DNA of 64,000 nucleotides from Streptomyces niveus (GTDB taxonomy: Bacteria; Actinomycetota; Actinomycetes; Streptomycetales; Streptomycetaceae), in the NCBI RefSeq assembly GCF_001723055.1, contig NZ_MDCR01000040.1:1-64000 (forward strand), given 5' to 3'. This document shows positions 1 through 9,251 of the stretch, piece by piece. Within the stretch, counting starts at the first letter, position 1, and each line of letters begins with the position of its first letter. The position numbers and the translations under genes are program-made. Below the pieces are notes generated by a model, which was not told the DNA's origin, did not search any database, and saw only the letters and a program-made list of their open reading frames with translations.

Positions 1-239
1 GTGGAGCGGTGGGGCTGAGGGCTGAAGGACGGTGGCGGCGCGGCCGGGCCGGGCGCTTCGTCGGCCTCGGCGGGTTCGGCGGCCGGTGTGGTGCCCGCGG
101 TCGCGGTTTGTACCCGGGGCGGGCGGGCCGCGTCCTGGGCGATGCGGACGGCGAGTCTGCGCATGAAGTCCGCTGTGTCGTGGGTGCCGAGCATGTCGTG
201 CAGGACCTGCGCTTCTGCGCGCAGGGTCTCTTCGAGCAT
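1..239 (-). CDS. Sigma-factor partner protein, N-terminal part (runs off left edge)
   Basis: An ATG at 239-237 overlaps the stop codon of the sigma-like gene (TGATG) and opens a frame with no stop to the window edge, at least 79 codons. The visible part is a short helical start (residues 1-45, with MRRLAVRIAQDAARPP near residue 30) followed by a proline/alanine-rich stretch. The start of the partner gene at 34,452 has the same character (LRRLAADAARTQPP), and both lie directly downstream of a sigma-like gene with overlapping codons. It may modulate the sigma factor; that is inference from gene order. The functional part lies outside the window. Confidence 0.6.
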   Translation of the reverse strand, partial: MLEETLRAEAQVLHDMLGTHDTADFMRRLAVRIAQDAARPPRVQTATAGTTPAAEPAEADEAPGPAAPPPSFSPQPHRS

Positions 240-814
240 CAGGAATCCCCTTTCCCCGGGTCGGGGAGATCCATGAGAGCGTGCATTTTCTTCAGTCCGA
301 GGTGAACGTTGGTTTTGGCGGCTCCCTTCGTGATGTTGAGGCAGGCTGCGATCTCTTCGAACTCCTTGTCGCCGAGGTAGCGCAGCCTGACGCATTCGGC
401 CTGCATGGGTGCTCGTTCCGCGAGGGTGGCGAGGGCTCTGTCGAGTCCGTCGTAGCCGCGCAGCGCGAGGATGTCGTCGACGGTGGGTGTGTCCGCGTAC
501 GCGGAGTAGGAGGGGCCGGGCACTGGGACCTCGCGGTCGGTGTGACGTGCGCGGCGGCGGTAGAAGTCCGTGACGGCGGCTCCGAGGATCGTGTGGGCGA
601 GTGCGATGGAGTTGGCGTGTGCCTTGATCCGGGGCCACTTGCGGTGCATCTGCACGGCGGCGTCCATGAGGGCTTCGTCGGCGTCGTGCAGATTCCGGAG
701 CCGGCCTGCGGCGATACGCAGGAAGTTGTCCTTGTGTTCGGCGAAGAAGTCGGCGAACTCGCGGTCCAGCTCGGCCGACGCCAGTTCGCGTTCTTGTTCG
801 GGGGAGTCGCTCAA
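239..814 (-). CDS. Sigma-70-like (ECF-type) RNA polymerase sigma factor
   Basis: A 191-residue protein with an N-terminal region-2-like helical segment (FADFFAEHKDNFLRIAAGRL) and a C-terminal region-4 helix-turn-helix (CVRLRYLGDKEFEEIAACL, then NITKGAAKTNVHLGLKKM). Such proteins bind core RNA polymerase and redirect it to alternative promoters. I place the start at TTG 814-812 rather than at the upstream in-frame codon at 892. TTG overlaps the TGA of the preceding small gene (TTGA) and has GGGGTGG at the right distance. The gene is coupled on both sides: small gene upstream, partner gene downstream by TGATG. It is one of three such modules in the window. Subfamily and targets cannot be told from the sequence. 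Confidence 0.8.
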   Translation of the reverse strand: MSDSPEQERELASAELDREFADFFAEHKDNFLRIAAGRLRNLHDADEALMDAAVQMHRKWPRIKAHANSIALAHTILGAAVTDFYRRRARHTDREVPVPGPSYSAYADTPTVDDILALRGYDGLDRALATLAERAPMQAECVRLRYLGDKEFEEIAACLNITKGAAKTNVHLGLKKMHALMDLPDPGKGDS

Positions 815-1041
815 CGGGCCACCCCGATCGGAGGCCGGGTGAGCGGTGTCGCCCGGCACGGCCCTGTCCCGGGGGTGTTCTGCGTGAGGCACGCGATCAC
901 CGTGTGCGGCGTGGTGGGGCGCGTCGCGCGGATCGGCGAGGCGCTGGGGACGGTTCGGTGAGCGGTGGGACCGAAGCCCGCTTCGGTCATCCGGTAGACG
1001 CCGGCTTGTGCCAGCGTGTACCAGGCCTTTTGAAGCCCCAC
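811..1041 (-). CDS. Small hypothetical protein coupled to sigma factor
   Basis: A GTG at 1041-1039 follows a near-perfect ribosome binding site (AAGGAGGG, 4 bases upstream) and gives a 76-residue basic, threonine/proline-rich protein beginning MGLQKAWYTLAQAG. Its stop overlaps the TTG start of the sigma gene, which suggests translational coupling. No family is recognised. The strong ribosome site and the overlap are the main reasons for calling it real. The second sigma module (20,688-20,849) also has a short coupled gene in this position, although the two small proteins are not alike in sequence. It could be a leader that sets sigma translation. Confidence 0.55.
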   Translation of the reverse strand: MGLQKAWYTLAQAGVYRMTEAGFGPTAHRTVPSASPIRATRPTTPHTVIACLTQNTPGTGPCRATPLTRPPIGVAR

Positions 1042-1224
1042 GGACCCTCCTTCGTTCCAGATCGGCCCCGGGCCGCGTCGTTGCGGACCGAGGTGGTTCT
1101 CACCCCTACACCGATCAGGGCACCCGTCTGGGTTAACTGTGAGACACGTTTTCTTTGCTTTAAGTGATCAACGCGGCGGTCACTGTGCGTTGACCTGCGC
1201 CCTCCAGAAGTGACGTGACGCTAA

Positions 1225-2052
1225 TCACATGTTTGAAACGGCATGTACATGCACGACGACGTACCCGTTACTTCCGGTCACCTTCACGCGGTCCGGCGCA
1301 CCACCCCTCTGACGACTGCCCGAAATGACCCCCACCTGACCATCTCCGGACTGCACGTTCCGGCGCACACCGCCTCCCGGAGCGTGTGGAAGGGGAGCCC
1401 CCATACACTCCCGACCAAGTGCGATTTGCACCGCCATCTCGATCGGCGCAGTCCTGGGTGCGTGGCCCTCAATCAGGCGCAGCGAGGTCTGGGCGGACTT
1501 CTGTACGGATTCTTCGGCTGCTGCGGGCTCCGGGTCGTACCAGCGGTACTGGCCGCCGCGGGCGGCGGTGAAGCCTCCGTCCACGGGAGCCTGCGTGTCG
1601 TCGGCCTCGGTGTCGACGGACGGGGCGCGCTGCGACGTGCCGGGAATCCCGAAGACCGCAGTGGCCCCGATGCGCGAGGGGTAGCGGCCCGAGTCGCGGA
1701 CGGCTTCGAGTTCGGCCTGCGACTGAGAGGGTCGCGTGCCGTTGCCTCGGGGGCCGCCGTTGACGATGTCGCCGGCGGGGCTGACGAGGTGCCAGGCCGC
1801 CTCCGCTACGGCGAGCGGCGTCACGAAGGCGGCGATGTCCAGCTCGCCCGCCGGGTTCCGGTAGACGCCGACCATGCGCCGGCGGGTGGCTTCGACGCCG
1901 TCACCGAAGAGCAGTTCGACCATGCCCAGTGCCCAGCCTTCGAGGCGGGTGACCAGCCCCGGGCCGCCGTCGTAGATGAAGACCAGGTCCCCGGGGGCGG
2001 GGAGCTTGACGTCCCCGCCGTTGGTGGAGCCGGGTGCGGTGCGTGCGTGCAT
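1225..2052 (-). CDS. Hypothetical protein, divergent from zeta-toxin pair
   Basis: Starting at ATG 2052-2050, which has GGGAGG four bases upstream, the frame encodes about 275 residues. The first 110 residues look properly folded (APGDLVFIYDGGPGLVTRLE, then GMVELLFGDGVE and MVGVYRNPAGELDIAAFV). The rest is low-complexity and arginine/glycine-rich. I recognise no family. An in-frame start at 2115 exists but lies inside the inverted-repeat control region and lacks a ribosome site. The gene shares its promoter region with the antitoxin/zeta-toxin genes on the other strand, so it may be co-regulated with them. The true C terminus is uncertain. Confidence 0.5.
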   Translation of the reverse strand: MHARTAPGSTNGGDVKLPAPGDLVFIYDGGPGLVTRLEGWALGMVELLFGDGVEATRRRMVGVYRNPAGELDIAAFVTPLAVAEAAWHLVSPAGDIVNGGPRGNGTRPSQSQAELEAVRDSGRYPSRIGATAVFGIPGTSQRAPSVDTEADDTQAPVDGGFTAARGGQYRWYDPEPAAAEESVQKSAQTSLRLIEGHAPRTAPIEMAVQIALGRECMGAPLPHAPGGGVRRNVQSGDGQVGVISGSRQRGGAPDRVKVTGSNGYVVVHVHAVSNM

Positions 2053-2059
2053 CAGACCT

Positions 2060-2122
2060 CCCATAAGTGGCTTGCCACTTACAAGATGGGTCTGGCGTTG
2101 AAAATGGCAAGCCACTTATGGG
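2060..2122. promoter_or_regulatory. 18-bp perfect inverted repeat, probable operator of divergent promoters
   Basis: CCCATAAGTGGCTTGCCA at 2060-2077 is matched exactly, inverted, by 2105-2122. The left arm contains a second palindrome, AAGTGGCTTGCCACTT (2065-2080). The element fills the space between the divergent starts at 2052 (minus) and 2134 (plus). This is what one expects of paired operator sites for a small regulator, most simply the 86-residue protein at 2134. Autoregulation is inferred. Confidence 0.7.
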
Positions 2123-2133
2123 AAGGTGATCGT

Positions 2134-2394
2134 ATGGCCAGTCAGCACCGGAACCCCGCACTCACCGTCCGCCCTCCCGCCGACCTGAAAAAGCAGGCGA
2201 CGAAAGCCCTCGGCGACCACGACTGTGAGATGCAGGCGTTCGTGGTCGCCTGCCTGAGCGCGCTGGTCGACGACCCGGACAGCTTCCTCGGACGCCTCGA
2301 CGGCCACTGGCCCCCGGAAACGCCTCGCGGCCGGCCGCGGAAAACCGCCACACCCCCAGGGGCCAGCTCGGACCGCGGCGCGGGGAGCGCGTGA
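2134..2394 (+). CDS. Small antitoxin-like protein upstream of zeta toxin
   Basis: An 86-residue protein beginning at ATG 2134 with GGGAAGG upstream. It opens with NPALTVRPPADLKKQA followed by a predicted helix and CLSALVDDPDSFL, then a basic proline-rich tail. The layout (short strand, then two helices with a conserved Lys/Ala-rich turn) resembles ribbon-helix-helix DNA-binding antitoxins. Its stop overlaps the GTG start of the zeta-toxin gene (GTGA), so the two are co-translated. Likely role: neutralising the kinase downstream and binding the inverted repeat upstream. The fold assignment is tentative. Confidence 0.6.
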   Translation: MASQHRNPALTVRPPADLKKQATKALGDHDCEMQAFVVACLSALVDDPDSFLGRLDGHWPPETPRGRPRKTATPPGASSDRGAGSA

Positions 2395-4173
2395 GCATCG
2401 TGGAGCAGGTGATCCTGCCGACCGCCACGAAGGGGGCTGTGCGCCAGGACCAGCCGGTCACCGCGATCGTCGGTGGCCAGCCCGGTGCCGGGAAGACCGC
2501 AGTCGCGGACCTGGTCCAGGCAGCGCTGGATCGCCGTGGCGGCGCTGTACGGGTGTGCAGTGACCGGTACAAGGCCGCGCACCGCGAGTACGGGAAGCTC
2601 CTGGCCGTCGACGTCCGCACGGCCGGGGCGGGTGTCCGGACGGACACCCGCCGCTGGCAGGCCGCAGTCGAAGACCACGTCCGCACCCACCGGTTCGACG
2701 CGGTGGTCGAGTCCGCGCTCGCCGATCCGGATGACTTCCGTGCCTCGATGGCCGCGTACCGGCAGGCCGGACACCGGATCGAAGTGGTCGCGCTCGCGAC
2801 CCCCGAAGCACTGAGCCAGCTCGGGACCCTGGACCGGATTCCTGTCCGAGGCGATCGACGGCGGCGGCAGGTACGTGTCGTGGAAGAACCACGACACCTG
2901 CGCCAAGGCGATGCTCGGGACGCTGGCGGTCATCGAGGCCGAGCAGCTGGCCGACCGCATCACCGTCGTACGCCGGGACGGCAGGGTGCTCTACGACAAC
3001 AAACTCGTCGACGGCTCCTGGCGCCGTCGGCCAGCGGCGGAGCGGGCAGTGATGTACGAGCGCTCGCGGCCCTGGACAGCGCGGGAGACAGCCGCCTTCC
3101 GCCGTGATCTGGCACGGACCGACCAGCGCCTGCACCGCGACCTCAACTGCGAGGACCGCCGCTTGGCGGTCCAACGGGACGTCGAGCGCGCTGCCGCACT
3201 GGCCGAGCCGGTCCGCCGCATCGCGCAGCCGCGCAGGCAGGCACCGGGCGTGGACTACCACCGGCTGTCGGCCGACGAACACCAGTGGGTCTTCGACGAA
3301 CTGATCGCACCGTCCTACCTGAACCGGATCGTCACCCGCCCCGATCCGCAGGCGGTGTACGTGCTGGGGCAGCCGGGTGCGGGCAAGCTGATGTCCTCCC
3401 GCATGGTCAAGCGAGCGATGCGACCGGGCACCACCCGCCTGGAAGGCGACGACTTCAAGGCCTCGCACCCGGACTACTTCCAACTGCTCAACGATGATCC
3501 GCGCAACGCCGGGGCGTCGATCCGGACGGACTACCGGGCCTGGTTCGCACGCGCCGAGGCGTACGTACGGGACCGGCGCGGTGACGTCCTCATCGAGGCC
3601 GCACCCGGCAGCGCCCAGGAGTTCATGGGCAGCGCGCTGCCATTCGCGGGAGCCGGCTACCCGGTCGAGCTCGTGGTCCTGGCCGTGCGCGCGGCCGACA
3701 GCCGGCTCGCCACCGCCCTGCGGTACGCCCGCGCCCAACAGATCGGAGTCAACGGCCGGTTCACCTCCGAGGCCGGACACGACCAGTGCTTCCGCGCCCT
3801 GGCCGACGTCGTCGCCCTCGCGCAGCGGCACCCGGCCATCACCGCGATCACCGTGATCCGCCGGGACGGCCAGGCCCTTGCCCGCCACAAAGTCGGCGCG
3901 GCGGGAGCGGCCTCCTGGGCACTGGAGGCGGAACGCGCCCGCCCGTACACCGAACAGGAGGCCACCGCCTTCCTCTCCCTGCACCAGGCGCTAGGGCGGG
4001 CGCTGCCCCGTCACCGCCGGGAGCTGGACGCCATCGCGGCCCTCGCACGCCCACTGATGCCCGCCATGATGCAGCCGCCCCGCCTCGGCCGGCCGACCCC
4101 GGGGGCGTGGCCGCTGCCGCTCCCCCGCCGCTCCTACGCTTCCGGGCCGGCTTCTTTCAGCAGGGCCGCGTAG
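2391..4173 (+). pseudogene. Tandem-domain zeta-toxin family kinase, frameshifted
   Basis: Zeta toxins phosphorylate UDP-N-acetylglucosamine and block cell-wall synthesis. The first domain (2391 to about 2840) has Walker A GGQPGAGKTAV near residue 28, then CSDRYKAAHREY and a VVESALADP segment, all typical of the family. After LGTLDR the frame changes: an extra A at 2838 breaks it, and the expected continuation FLSEAIDGGGRYVSWKNHDT lies in the next frame, which runs on to 4173. A second zeta-like domain starts near 3350 (VLGQPGAGKLMSSRMV, RLEGDDFKASHPDYF, VLIEAAPGS). Its Walker A has Leu where Ser/Thr is normal, so it may not bind ATP well. Without the frame break the protein would be about 590 residues. 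Translation is coupled to the antitoxin-like gene. Confidence 0.8.
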
Positions 4174-4424
4174 GCGGCCGCGATCCGCGCCGTCTCTTCC
4201 GGGCCCGCGCTCTCCAGCCGAGCCAGGTCGCCGGTCGCGATCTCCCGGGCCGCCTTCAGCTCCGCGATCTGGCTCTCCTCGGGCACCGGAGCCCGGTACG
4301 CGGCGGCGATCCGCTTGTTGTACCAGGCCAGGACCTTCTGGACGGCATCCATCGCCTGGTGTTCGTTACCGCCGTCCAGGCCGGAGAAGTCGGGAGATCC
4401 CGCTGCGGAGTGAGAGTCGGACAC
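4134..4424 (-). CDS. Small helical hypothetical protein
   Basis: A 96-residue protein from GTG 4424-4422, with AAGGTGG about nine bases upstream. The upstream in-frame TTG (4454) is less likely. The middle is a helical hairpin (MDAVQKVLAWYNKRIAAAY, then IAELKAAREIATGDLARLE). No family recognised. Its 3' end overlaps the end of the zeta-toxin gene by about 40 bases, tail to tail. A separate 33-codon frame (ATG 4467, GGGAGGG upstream) covers its 5' region and could be a leader. Confidence 0.5.
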   Translation of the reverse strand: MSDSHSAAGSPDFSGLDGGNEHQAMDAVQKVLAWYNKRIAAAYRAPVPEESQIAELKAAREIATGDLARLESAGPEETARIAAAYAALLKEAGPEA

Positions 4425-4613
4425 GGTAAACGACCACCTTGATGCCGGTTCCAATGGAACTGGTCATCTTTCCCTCCCCGCCCCTCATGGCAGACCCGGG
4501 CCGCGCTTACCGTCCAGGGAGCGCGGACAGCCTTGCCGTCGGGCGGGGGCTTTGCGCCGTCACCGCCGCGTGATCCTCGAGGTCGACGGCAGGATCACGC
4601 AGCCGCCCAGAGG

Positions 4614-4985
4614 TTACGGACCCTGCGGATCCGCAGGGGTGTTCCGCGGATCTGGCGCAGGAACTTGCGCCCCGGGTTCTGCTACGCCGCTTTGGAATGC
4701 GTCGGCCTTACGGTATTCGATGAGTGCTTCGGCTTTCTTTTCCGGAGGCAGTTCCTTTACCGCTGTTATCAATTCTTCCTGGAGCTGTCCGGCTCTTCTG
4801 TCTCCGGCCGCCCGGAGTTTCCCGTCTGCTCTGTCCTTGGCCCAGAGCCGGGCCTGGGTCGCGAGGGGAGGTGCAACGATGATCACTGCCGCACTGAGCA
4901 GAACCGCCCACCACGGGGCCCCCGCGAGCAAGGCTCCGGCTCCGGTGGCAAGGGAAGAGGGGATGGCGGCCACATTCATGCTCAC
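4614..4985 (-). CDS. Small membrane protein of unknown function
   Basis: A 123-residue protein starting at GTG 4985 or ATG 4979. One strong hydrophobic segment (APWWAVLLSAAVIIVAPPLA, residues about 23-43) is followed by a charged helical region (AVKELPPEKKAEALIEYRKA) and a proline-rich tail. It is probably a single-pass membrane protein with a cytoplasmic helical domain. No family recognised. It lies on the same strand as the 96-residue gene at 4134, separated by about 190 bases. Confidence 0.5.
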   Translation of the reverse strand: MSMNVAAIPSSLATGAGALLAGAPWWAVLLSAAVIIVAPPLATQARLWAKDRADGKLRAAGDRRAGQLQEELITAVKELPPEKKAEALIEYRKADAFQSGVAEPGAQVPAPDPRNTPADPQGP

Positions 4986-5570
4986 AGCCGTGCCTTTCCG
5001 GCAGGGAGCAGCACAGGCGCCCCCCGTCCTGACAAGCCGGCCGTGGCCGGGGGGCGAGGGGTGGGGTGCGTCTGCCGGATGAAGCAGGTGCTGCGGCAGG
5101 TCGGGATCCGACGGTGCGCAGCGGTGTGGGTCAGGCCAGCACGAAGCGGCTCCGGCTGAGATCGTTCCTCAGGGAGCGGGTGTTCTTTCGGTGACTGACG
5201 GCTTCGATAGAAGCCGGAAATGCTATTCAGAGAGGGGTGGTTCGGAGGCTTTTTTGGCAGCCCTAAGTAATCACTGCAAAATAAAACGCAGGTGGCTCAG
5301 CCTTTTCCGTAGGCGAGTCAAGCGAATTCCCCTATTGCTCTGAATTCTTTGTGGTGACTGTTTCCGGGCACGCCGGAGACGGCCAGAAGTCTGCCGTACG
5401 GCGCGGCCGTCCGGCAAGACGCCGCACCTGCGCCGGGACGAGGCGTGTCGCAACCGGCCTCCGGGTCCTGCCATTTGAGCCGCTGAGTCCTGCTGCTTCC
5501 CGCTGCTGTTCCCCAACAGGACGATGGCGGGCGTAGGTTGACAACAGGTGATCATCATTCGGGGGTTGGC
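4986..5570. other. Intergenic region before the STAND ATPase
   Basis: About 585 bases with no convincing gene; open frames here are antisense shadows. Base composition drops around 5210-5350 (AT-rich), which may mark promoters for the plus-strand ATPase gene. Short GC palindromes occur (GCCGGCCGTGGCCGG near 5040, GCCGTACGGC near 5394). No full promoter consensus is clear. Confidence 0.4.
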
Positions 5571-8245
5571 GTGGCAGATCGGGATCTGAGGGCGCTGTTC
5601 AGTACGAACGACCGGGGCCTGGAGGCGACAGAGGCGTTCACGAACCGGCAGTCCCAGTGGGAGCTGGTCGCGGGCGCGCTGACCGGGCATCTGCGGCTGA
5701 TCATCGAGCCCGGGTTCGACATAGAGGACCTGGAGCGCCCGCGTCACAACGTGATGGTGTTCCACGGCGTCGGGGGAATCGGCAAGACGACCCTGTCCCG
5801 CAAGCTGGAGGCCGCGCTCACCGGGGCCGATCAGCGGCCTGTCCAGTGGGGCGAACCAGCCTGGCCGAAGGGGCGGATCCTGCCCGTACGCATCGACATG
5901 GCCCGTTCCGCTGGCACGTCGTTCGAGGACCTGGTGCTCACGATCCGTGCCGCGCTCGCCGAACTGGGCCGCCCGCTCCCGGCGTTCGACATCGCCCTGC
6001 GCCGCTACTGGGAGACCCAGCACCCCGGCGAGAGCCTCGAGGAGTACCTGCGGCGCGGCGGCCTCGCGGGCCGGTTCGGCCGGGCGATGCCGCAGCAGAT
6101 GCAGTCCGCCCTCTCGGACGTCGCCCAGGCGCTCCTTCTGCCGGGCACCGTCGGCACGGTGGTCGGACAGGTGGCCGGCTCCCTCACCAGGGCGCTGCGG
6201 GAGCGGCGGCAGACCGTACGGGCGCTCGCCGGATGCGCGCATCTGGCGGACCTGCTGGAGGCCGAACCGGACGTGGAGGCGCTCTCCTTCTACCCGCACC
6301 TGCTGGCCTGGGAGCTCGGCCAGCTGCCCGCGGACAAGGCCGTGACGCCGGTGATCCTGCTGGACACCTTCGAGGACGTCGGCGACCGTACGCACCGCGA
6401 TCTGGAGCGGCTCATCCAGCGGGTGGTGTGGCTGATGCCGAACTGCTTCTTCGTCATCACCGGCCGCTCACGCCTCCAGTGGGCCGACGCCGCCATCCAA
6501 GGGCAGCTCGACTACACCGGCCCGGCCGCCTGGCCGGGCCTGACCCCACGGCGGCTCTCCCGGAACCTCGCACCGCCCGTACGCCGCACGGCCACGGGCG
6601 GCAGGCCCTCGTCGGCGACTTCTCCCCCGAGGACTGCGACGACCACCTCGCCCGCCGGCTCACCCGCGACGGCGCACCGCTCATCGGCGAGGACATCCGA
6701 CGGGTCGTCACCGGCCGCTCCCACGGCCTGCCGCTGTACCTCGATCTGTCGGTGATGCGGTTCCTGGAGATCCGCCGCACCCGCACGCCGCGGCCGGCCG
6801 ACTTCGACCACGACTTCCCGGCGCTGATCGCCCGCACCCTGTCCGACCTCACCCCGGACGAGCGGCACGTCCTGCGTTCCGTTGCCCTGCTGGACGCCTT
6901 CGACCTGAGCCTGGCCACCGCGGCCGCCGGACTCCAGCACCAGGCGCCGGCCCTGCGGCTGATCGAGCGGCCCTTCGTGCGCGAGAACGCCTTCGGACTG
7001 TGGCCCTACCACCTGCACGGGCTGATCCGCTCCACCGTCCGCGACGCCGACGACCAGACGGACGACCGCTGGTCCGTACGCGACTGGGAGCAGGCCGCCC
7101 GCCGGACGCTGGCCGCCCTCGGTGAGCAGTTCGGCGCGCGCGACGGCCGGGACCGGGTGCTGCTGGCCGGCTGTCTGCGCCAAGGCCTCGCCCTCGCCCG
7201 CGATTTCCGCCTCGACCTGGGCTGGCTGACCGACGCCGCCTGGGCGTACGTCAGCGACTCGGTGTGGGAACCCATCACCCCGCCCGCCCGCAACAACCCC
7301 GCCACTGGGATGGAGACGGCCGCCAACGCCCTGGTGGAACTGCTCAGCGCGCTCGCCCGCCGCCAGCACGAGCACCGCGAGCGCACCGCCGAACGCCTCA
7401 CCGCCGTCGTCGCCACCGGTGCCCTGCCCGCCGACCTGCACGAGATGGCCCTCTACTACCTCGCCAAGGCGCAGCGCGACCTCGGCCGCAGCGACGACTC
7501 CCGCCGGGGCATGCAGCGGGTTGCCGACGGCGGTGGCAGGCTCGCTCCGGCGGCACGGCGCGGCCTCGCGCACCTGGCCCGCCTCGCCGGAGACTTCCCC
7601 GCCGCCCTGGCCGCCGCCGAAACGCTCGGCTGGCCGGGCCGCCAGAACCGTGTCCTGGGTGATCTGTGGTGGGTCCAGGGCGACATGACCCGCGCGGCCG
7701 CCGCGTACGAAGCCGCCCGTACCGAAGCCGAACAGCACGCAATCGCGGGCGAGCGCGCCACCGCCCAGGCGCAGCGCGCGTTCGTCCTCGCCTTCACCGA
7801 CCCCGGCCGGGCCGACGACGAACTCGACCTCGCCCAGCAGCTGCTGACCGGACTCGACCTGCGCGCCACCACCCTCACCACCCGCATCGCCACCCTCGTA
7901 CGCGACGCCGGAACCGACCGCGACGTCGAAGACCGCGCACGGCTCCTGCGCACCGACATCGACGTCGCCGGACTCACCTCCGCCGACACGGTCCTCGACC
8001 TCGCCCTGTGCTTCCACCACGCCGTACGGGACAACCGGCCCGCCCTCGCCGCCATCATCGCCCGACTGCGCGAACGCGCCCACACCGGCGACTACGCCTA
8101 CTACCCCGACATCACCCACTACATGGCCGGACTCCCTCTGCCCGCGCCCTCCCCCGCCCAATGGCTCGACGGCGAACAGGAAACCCGCGCACGCTGGCGC
8201 ACCCTGGTCACCACCAGGCGCGACCAGCTCAGCTCCGGACACTGA
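5571..8245 (+). pseudogene. STAND-type P-loop ATPase with helical repeats, one frameshift
   Basis: Starts at GTG 5571 (GGGGG upstream). The first reading frame carries Walker A VFHGVGGIGKTTLSRKL (near residue 70), Walker B VTPVILLDTFEDVG (near residue 265) and a sensor-like FFVITGRSRLQW, the order seen in STAND/NACHT NTPases. Between about 6530 and 6610 the frame shifts by one missing base, and the protein continues as ALVGDFSPEDCDDHLARRL, GRSHGLPLYLDLS and a long alpha-helical repeat region to 8245. Restored, it would be about 890 residues. Such proteins are ligand-triggered switches used in signalling, regulation or anti-phage defence. No effector domain is recognised at either end, so its output is unknown. 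Confidence 0.75.
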
Positions 8246-8261
8246 GCTTGCGGCCCAAGGA

Positions 8262-8581
8262 TCAGGAGCCGACCACACCTGAACGTTCAAGGGTGGTCTC
8301 CGGGAAGCCCGGGAGGTCCTTTTTCTGCGCTTGAGGTCCTTCCGTACGGCTGAACTCGTCGCCTGCCGGACGGTCGTAGCGGCGAAGGATCAGCGGCCGG
8401 CCGGAGTTGGCCATCTGGATCTGCCGGTAGTGATCGGCAACGGCCGCGTAGTCGCCGCCGCGGGCGGTGCCGATTCCCACCAGCCGGCCGTTGTCGCGTC
8501 GTGGACGCGGTAGTGGATCGGCTCCTGCTCGCGGACAGGACTCGCGTCGGTCAGGAGACGGCCGTTCCAGGTATCAGGCAT
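8262..8581 (-). pseudogene. Small hypothetical protein, single-base frameshift
   Basis: ATG 8581-8579 has GAGGAG upstream and opens MPDTWNGRLLTDASPV..IHYRVHDA. At about 8496 the frame breaks; restoring one G (GCG-GAC) joins it to DNGRLVGIGTARGGDYAAV and on to the stop at 8262, about 106 residues in all. Both halves read as one coherent protein, so the break is a single-base deletion or an assembly error. No family recognised. It converges on the STAND ATPase gene. Confidence 0.5.
8271..8324. terminator. Bidirectional terminator downstream of STAND ATPase
   Basis: A 28-base inverted repeat centred on TGAACGTTCA (8271-8298, two mismatches), then a second GC stem (CTCCGGG-AAG-CCCGGGAG) running into TTTTT. 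It sits between two convergent genes. Confidence 0.6.
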
Positions 8582-8804
8582 CAGAACTCCTCGCGGGTAC
8601 CGTCCGCTGATCGGCAAGCGGACTCGCGCAGGCCGAACAGGCGGTTGGCCGGGCGGGCAGGGAAGCGGCGATGCCGCACGGGCGCTGCAGAAGGGGCCTG
8701 GTTGTGAGGTCCAGGACGAGTACGGCTCGCCCGCCCACCGGGTCGGCGCGGCGGTGGCCACGATATTAAAGCAAGTGAAAAGAAATATCTTCACAGTCAT
8801 GTCT

Positions 8805-8838
8805 CGGTGGGTGAGAAGATGTAGCTTCTCACCCACCG
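8805..8838. terminator. Hairpin terminator after small membrane protein gene
   Basis: CGGTGGGTGAGAAG (8805-8818) and its exact complement (8825-8838) flank a six-base loop. It lies about 125 bases past the minus-strand gene ending at 8965. No clear T-run follows. The rest of 8582-8964 shows no gene. Confidence 0.6.
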
Positions 8839-8964
8839 CAACTAATTTGGACTTACGGTTTCACCGGGTCCCGGTGTGGCCCTTAACCGATGGAGACGGG
8901 GCCAGGGTGTCACTTATCTCTGTTCATTCGGGCGGCTCTTTGAACTCACTGCGCAGGACTGGCC

Positions 8965-9174
8965 CTACGGCTTGCCCTTTTTCTGGTTTCCTACGAACAG
9001 GAAAGTGGCAAGTGAAATACAAACGACCATGCCCAAGATCACCCAGCCGCCAGAGTTCCCCGAAATGATAAGAAATGCGGCGAGTATAACTCCGGCAATG
9101 GCAAACAGTGAAGCGAACAGCATCCAGCGCTTGACCGCTGCGCGCTGTCCGGTTGACCACCCGAGATTGGACAT
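8965..9174 (-). CDS. Two-helix membrane protein beside RHS gene, possible immunity protein
   Basis: A 69-residue protein from ATG 9174-9172 with an excellent ribosome site (GGAGGAAGA). After a basic N terminus (GQRAAVKRW) come two hydrophobic helices (residues about 17-38 and 43-62) and a lysine-rich tail, so it is an inner-membrane hairpin. It lies directly downstream of the RHS gene whose C-terminal tip is itself hydrophobic. In polymorphic toxin loci this position usually holds the immunity gene, and two-helix membrane proteins commonly protect against pore-forming tips. A strong hairpin separates the genes, so it may have separate or attenuated expression. The immunity role is inferred. 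Confidence 0.6.
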   Translation of the reverse strand: MSNLGWSTGQRAAVKRWMLFASLFAIAGVILAAFLIISGNSGGWVILGMVVCISLATFLFVGNQKKGKP

Positions 9175-9196
9175 TCTTCCTCCTAAGCATCTGTCT

Positions 9197-9230
9197 GCGG
9201 GTTGGAGAGACTTATGTCTCTCCAACCCGC
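9197..9230. terminator. Strong 15-bp hairpin between RHS and small membrane gene
   Basis: GCGGGTTGGAGAGAC (9197-9211), loop TTAT, and its exact complement (9216-9230). It ends only 21 bases after the RHS stop and lies 22 bases before the next start codon. It could terminate RHS transcription or attenuate read-through into the small gene. Confidence 0.75.
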
Positions 9231-9251
9231 AAACTCCTCATTCTGACCGAG

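Noticed and set aside
5271-6395. Minus-strand 374-residue frame
   Set aside because: It is antisense to the P-loop domain of the STAND gene and its translation has no recognisable motifs.
6512-8290. Minus-strand 592-residue frame
   Set aside because: Long antisense frames are common in high-GC genes; it is glycine/valine-rich and mirrors the helical region of the STAND gene.
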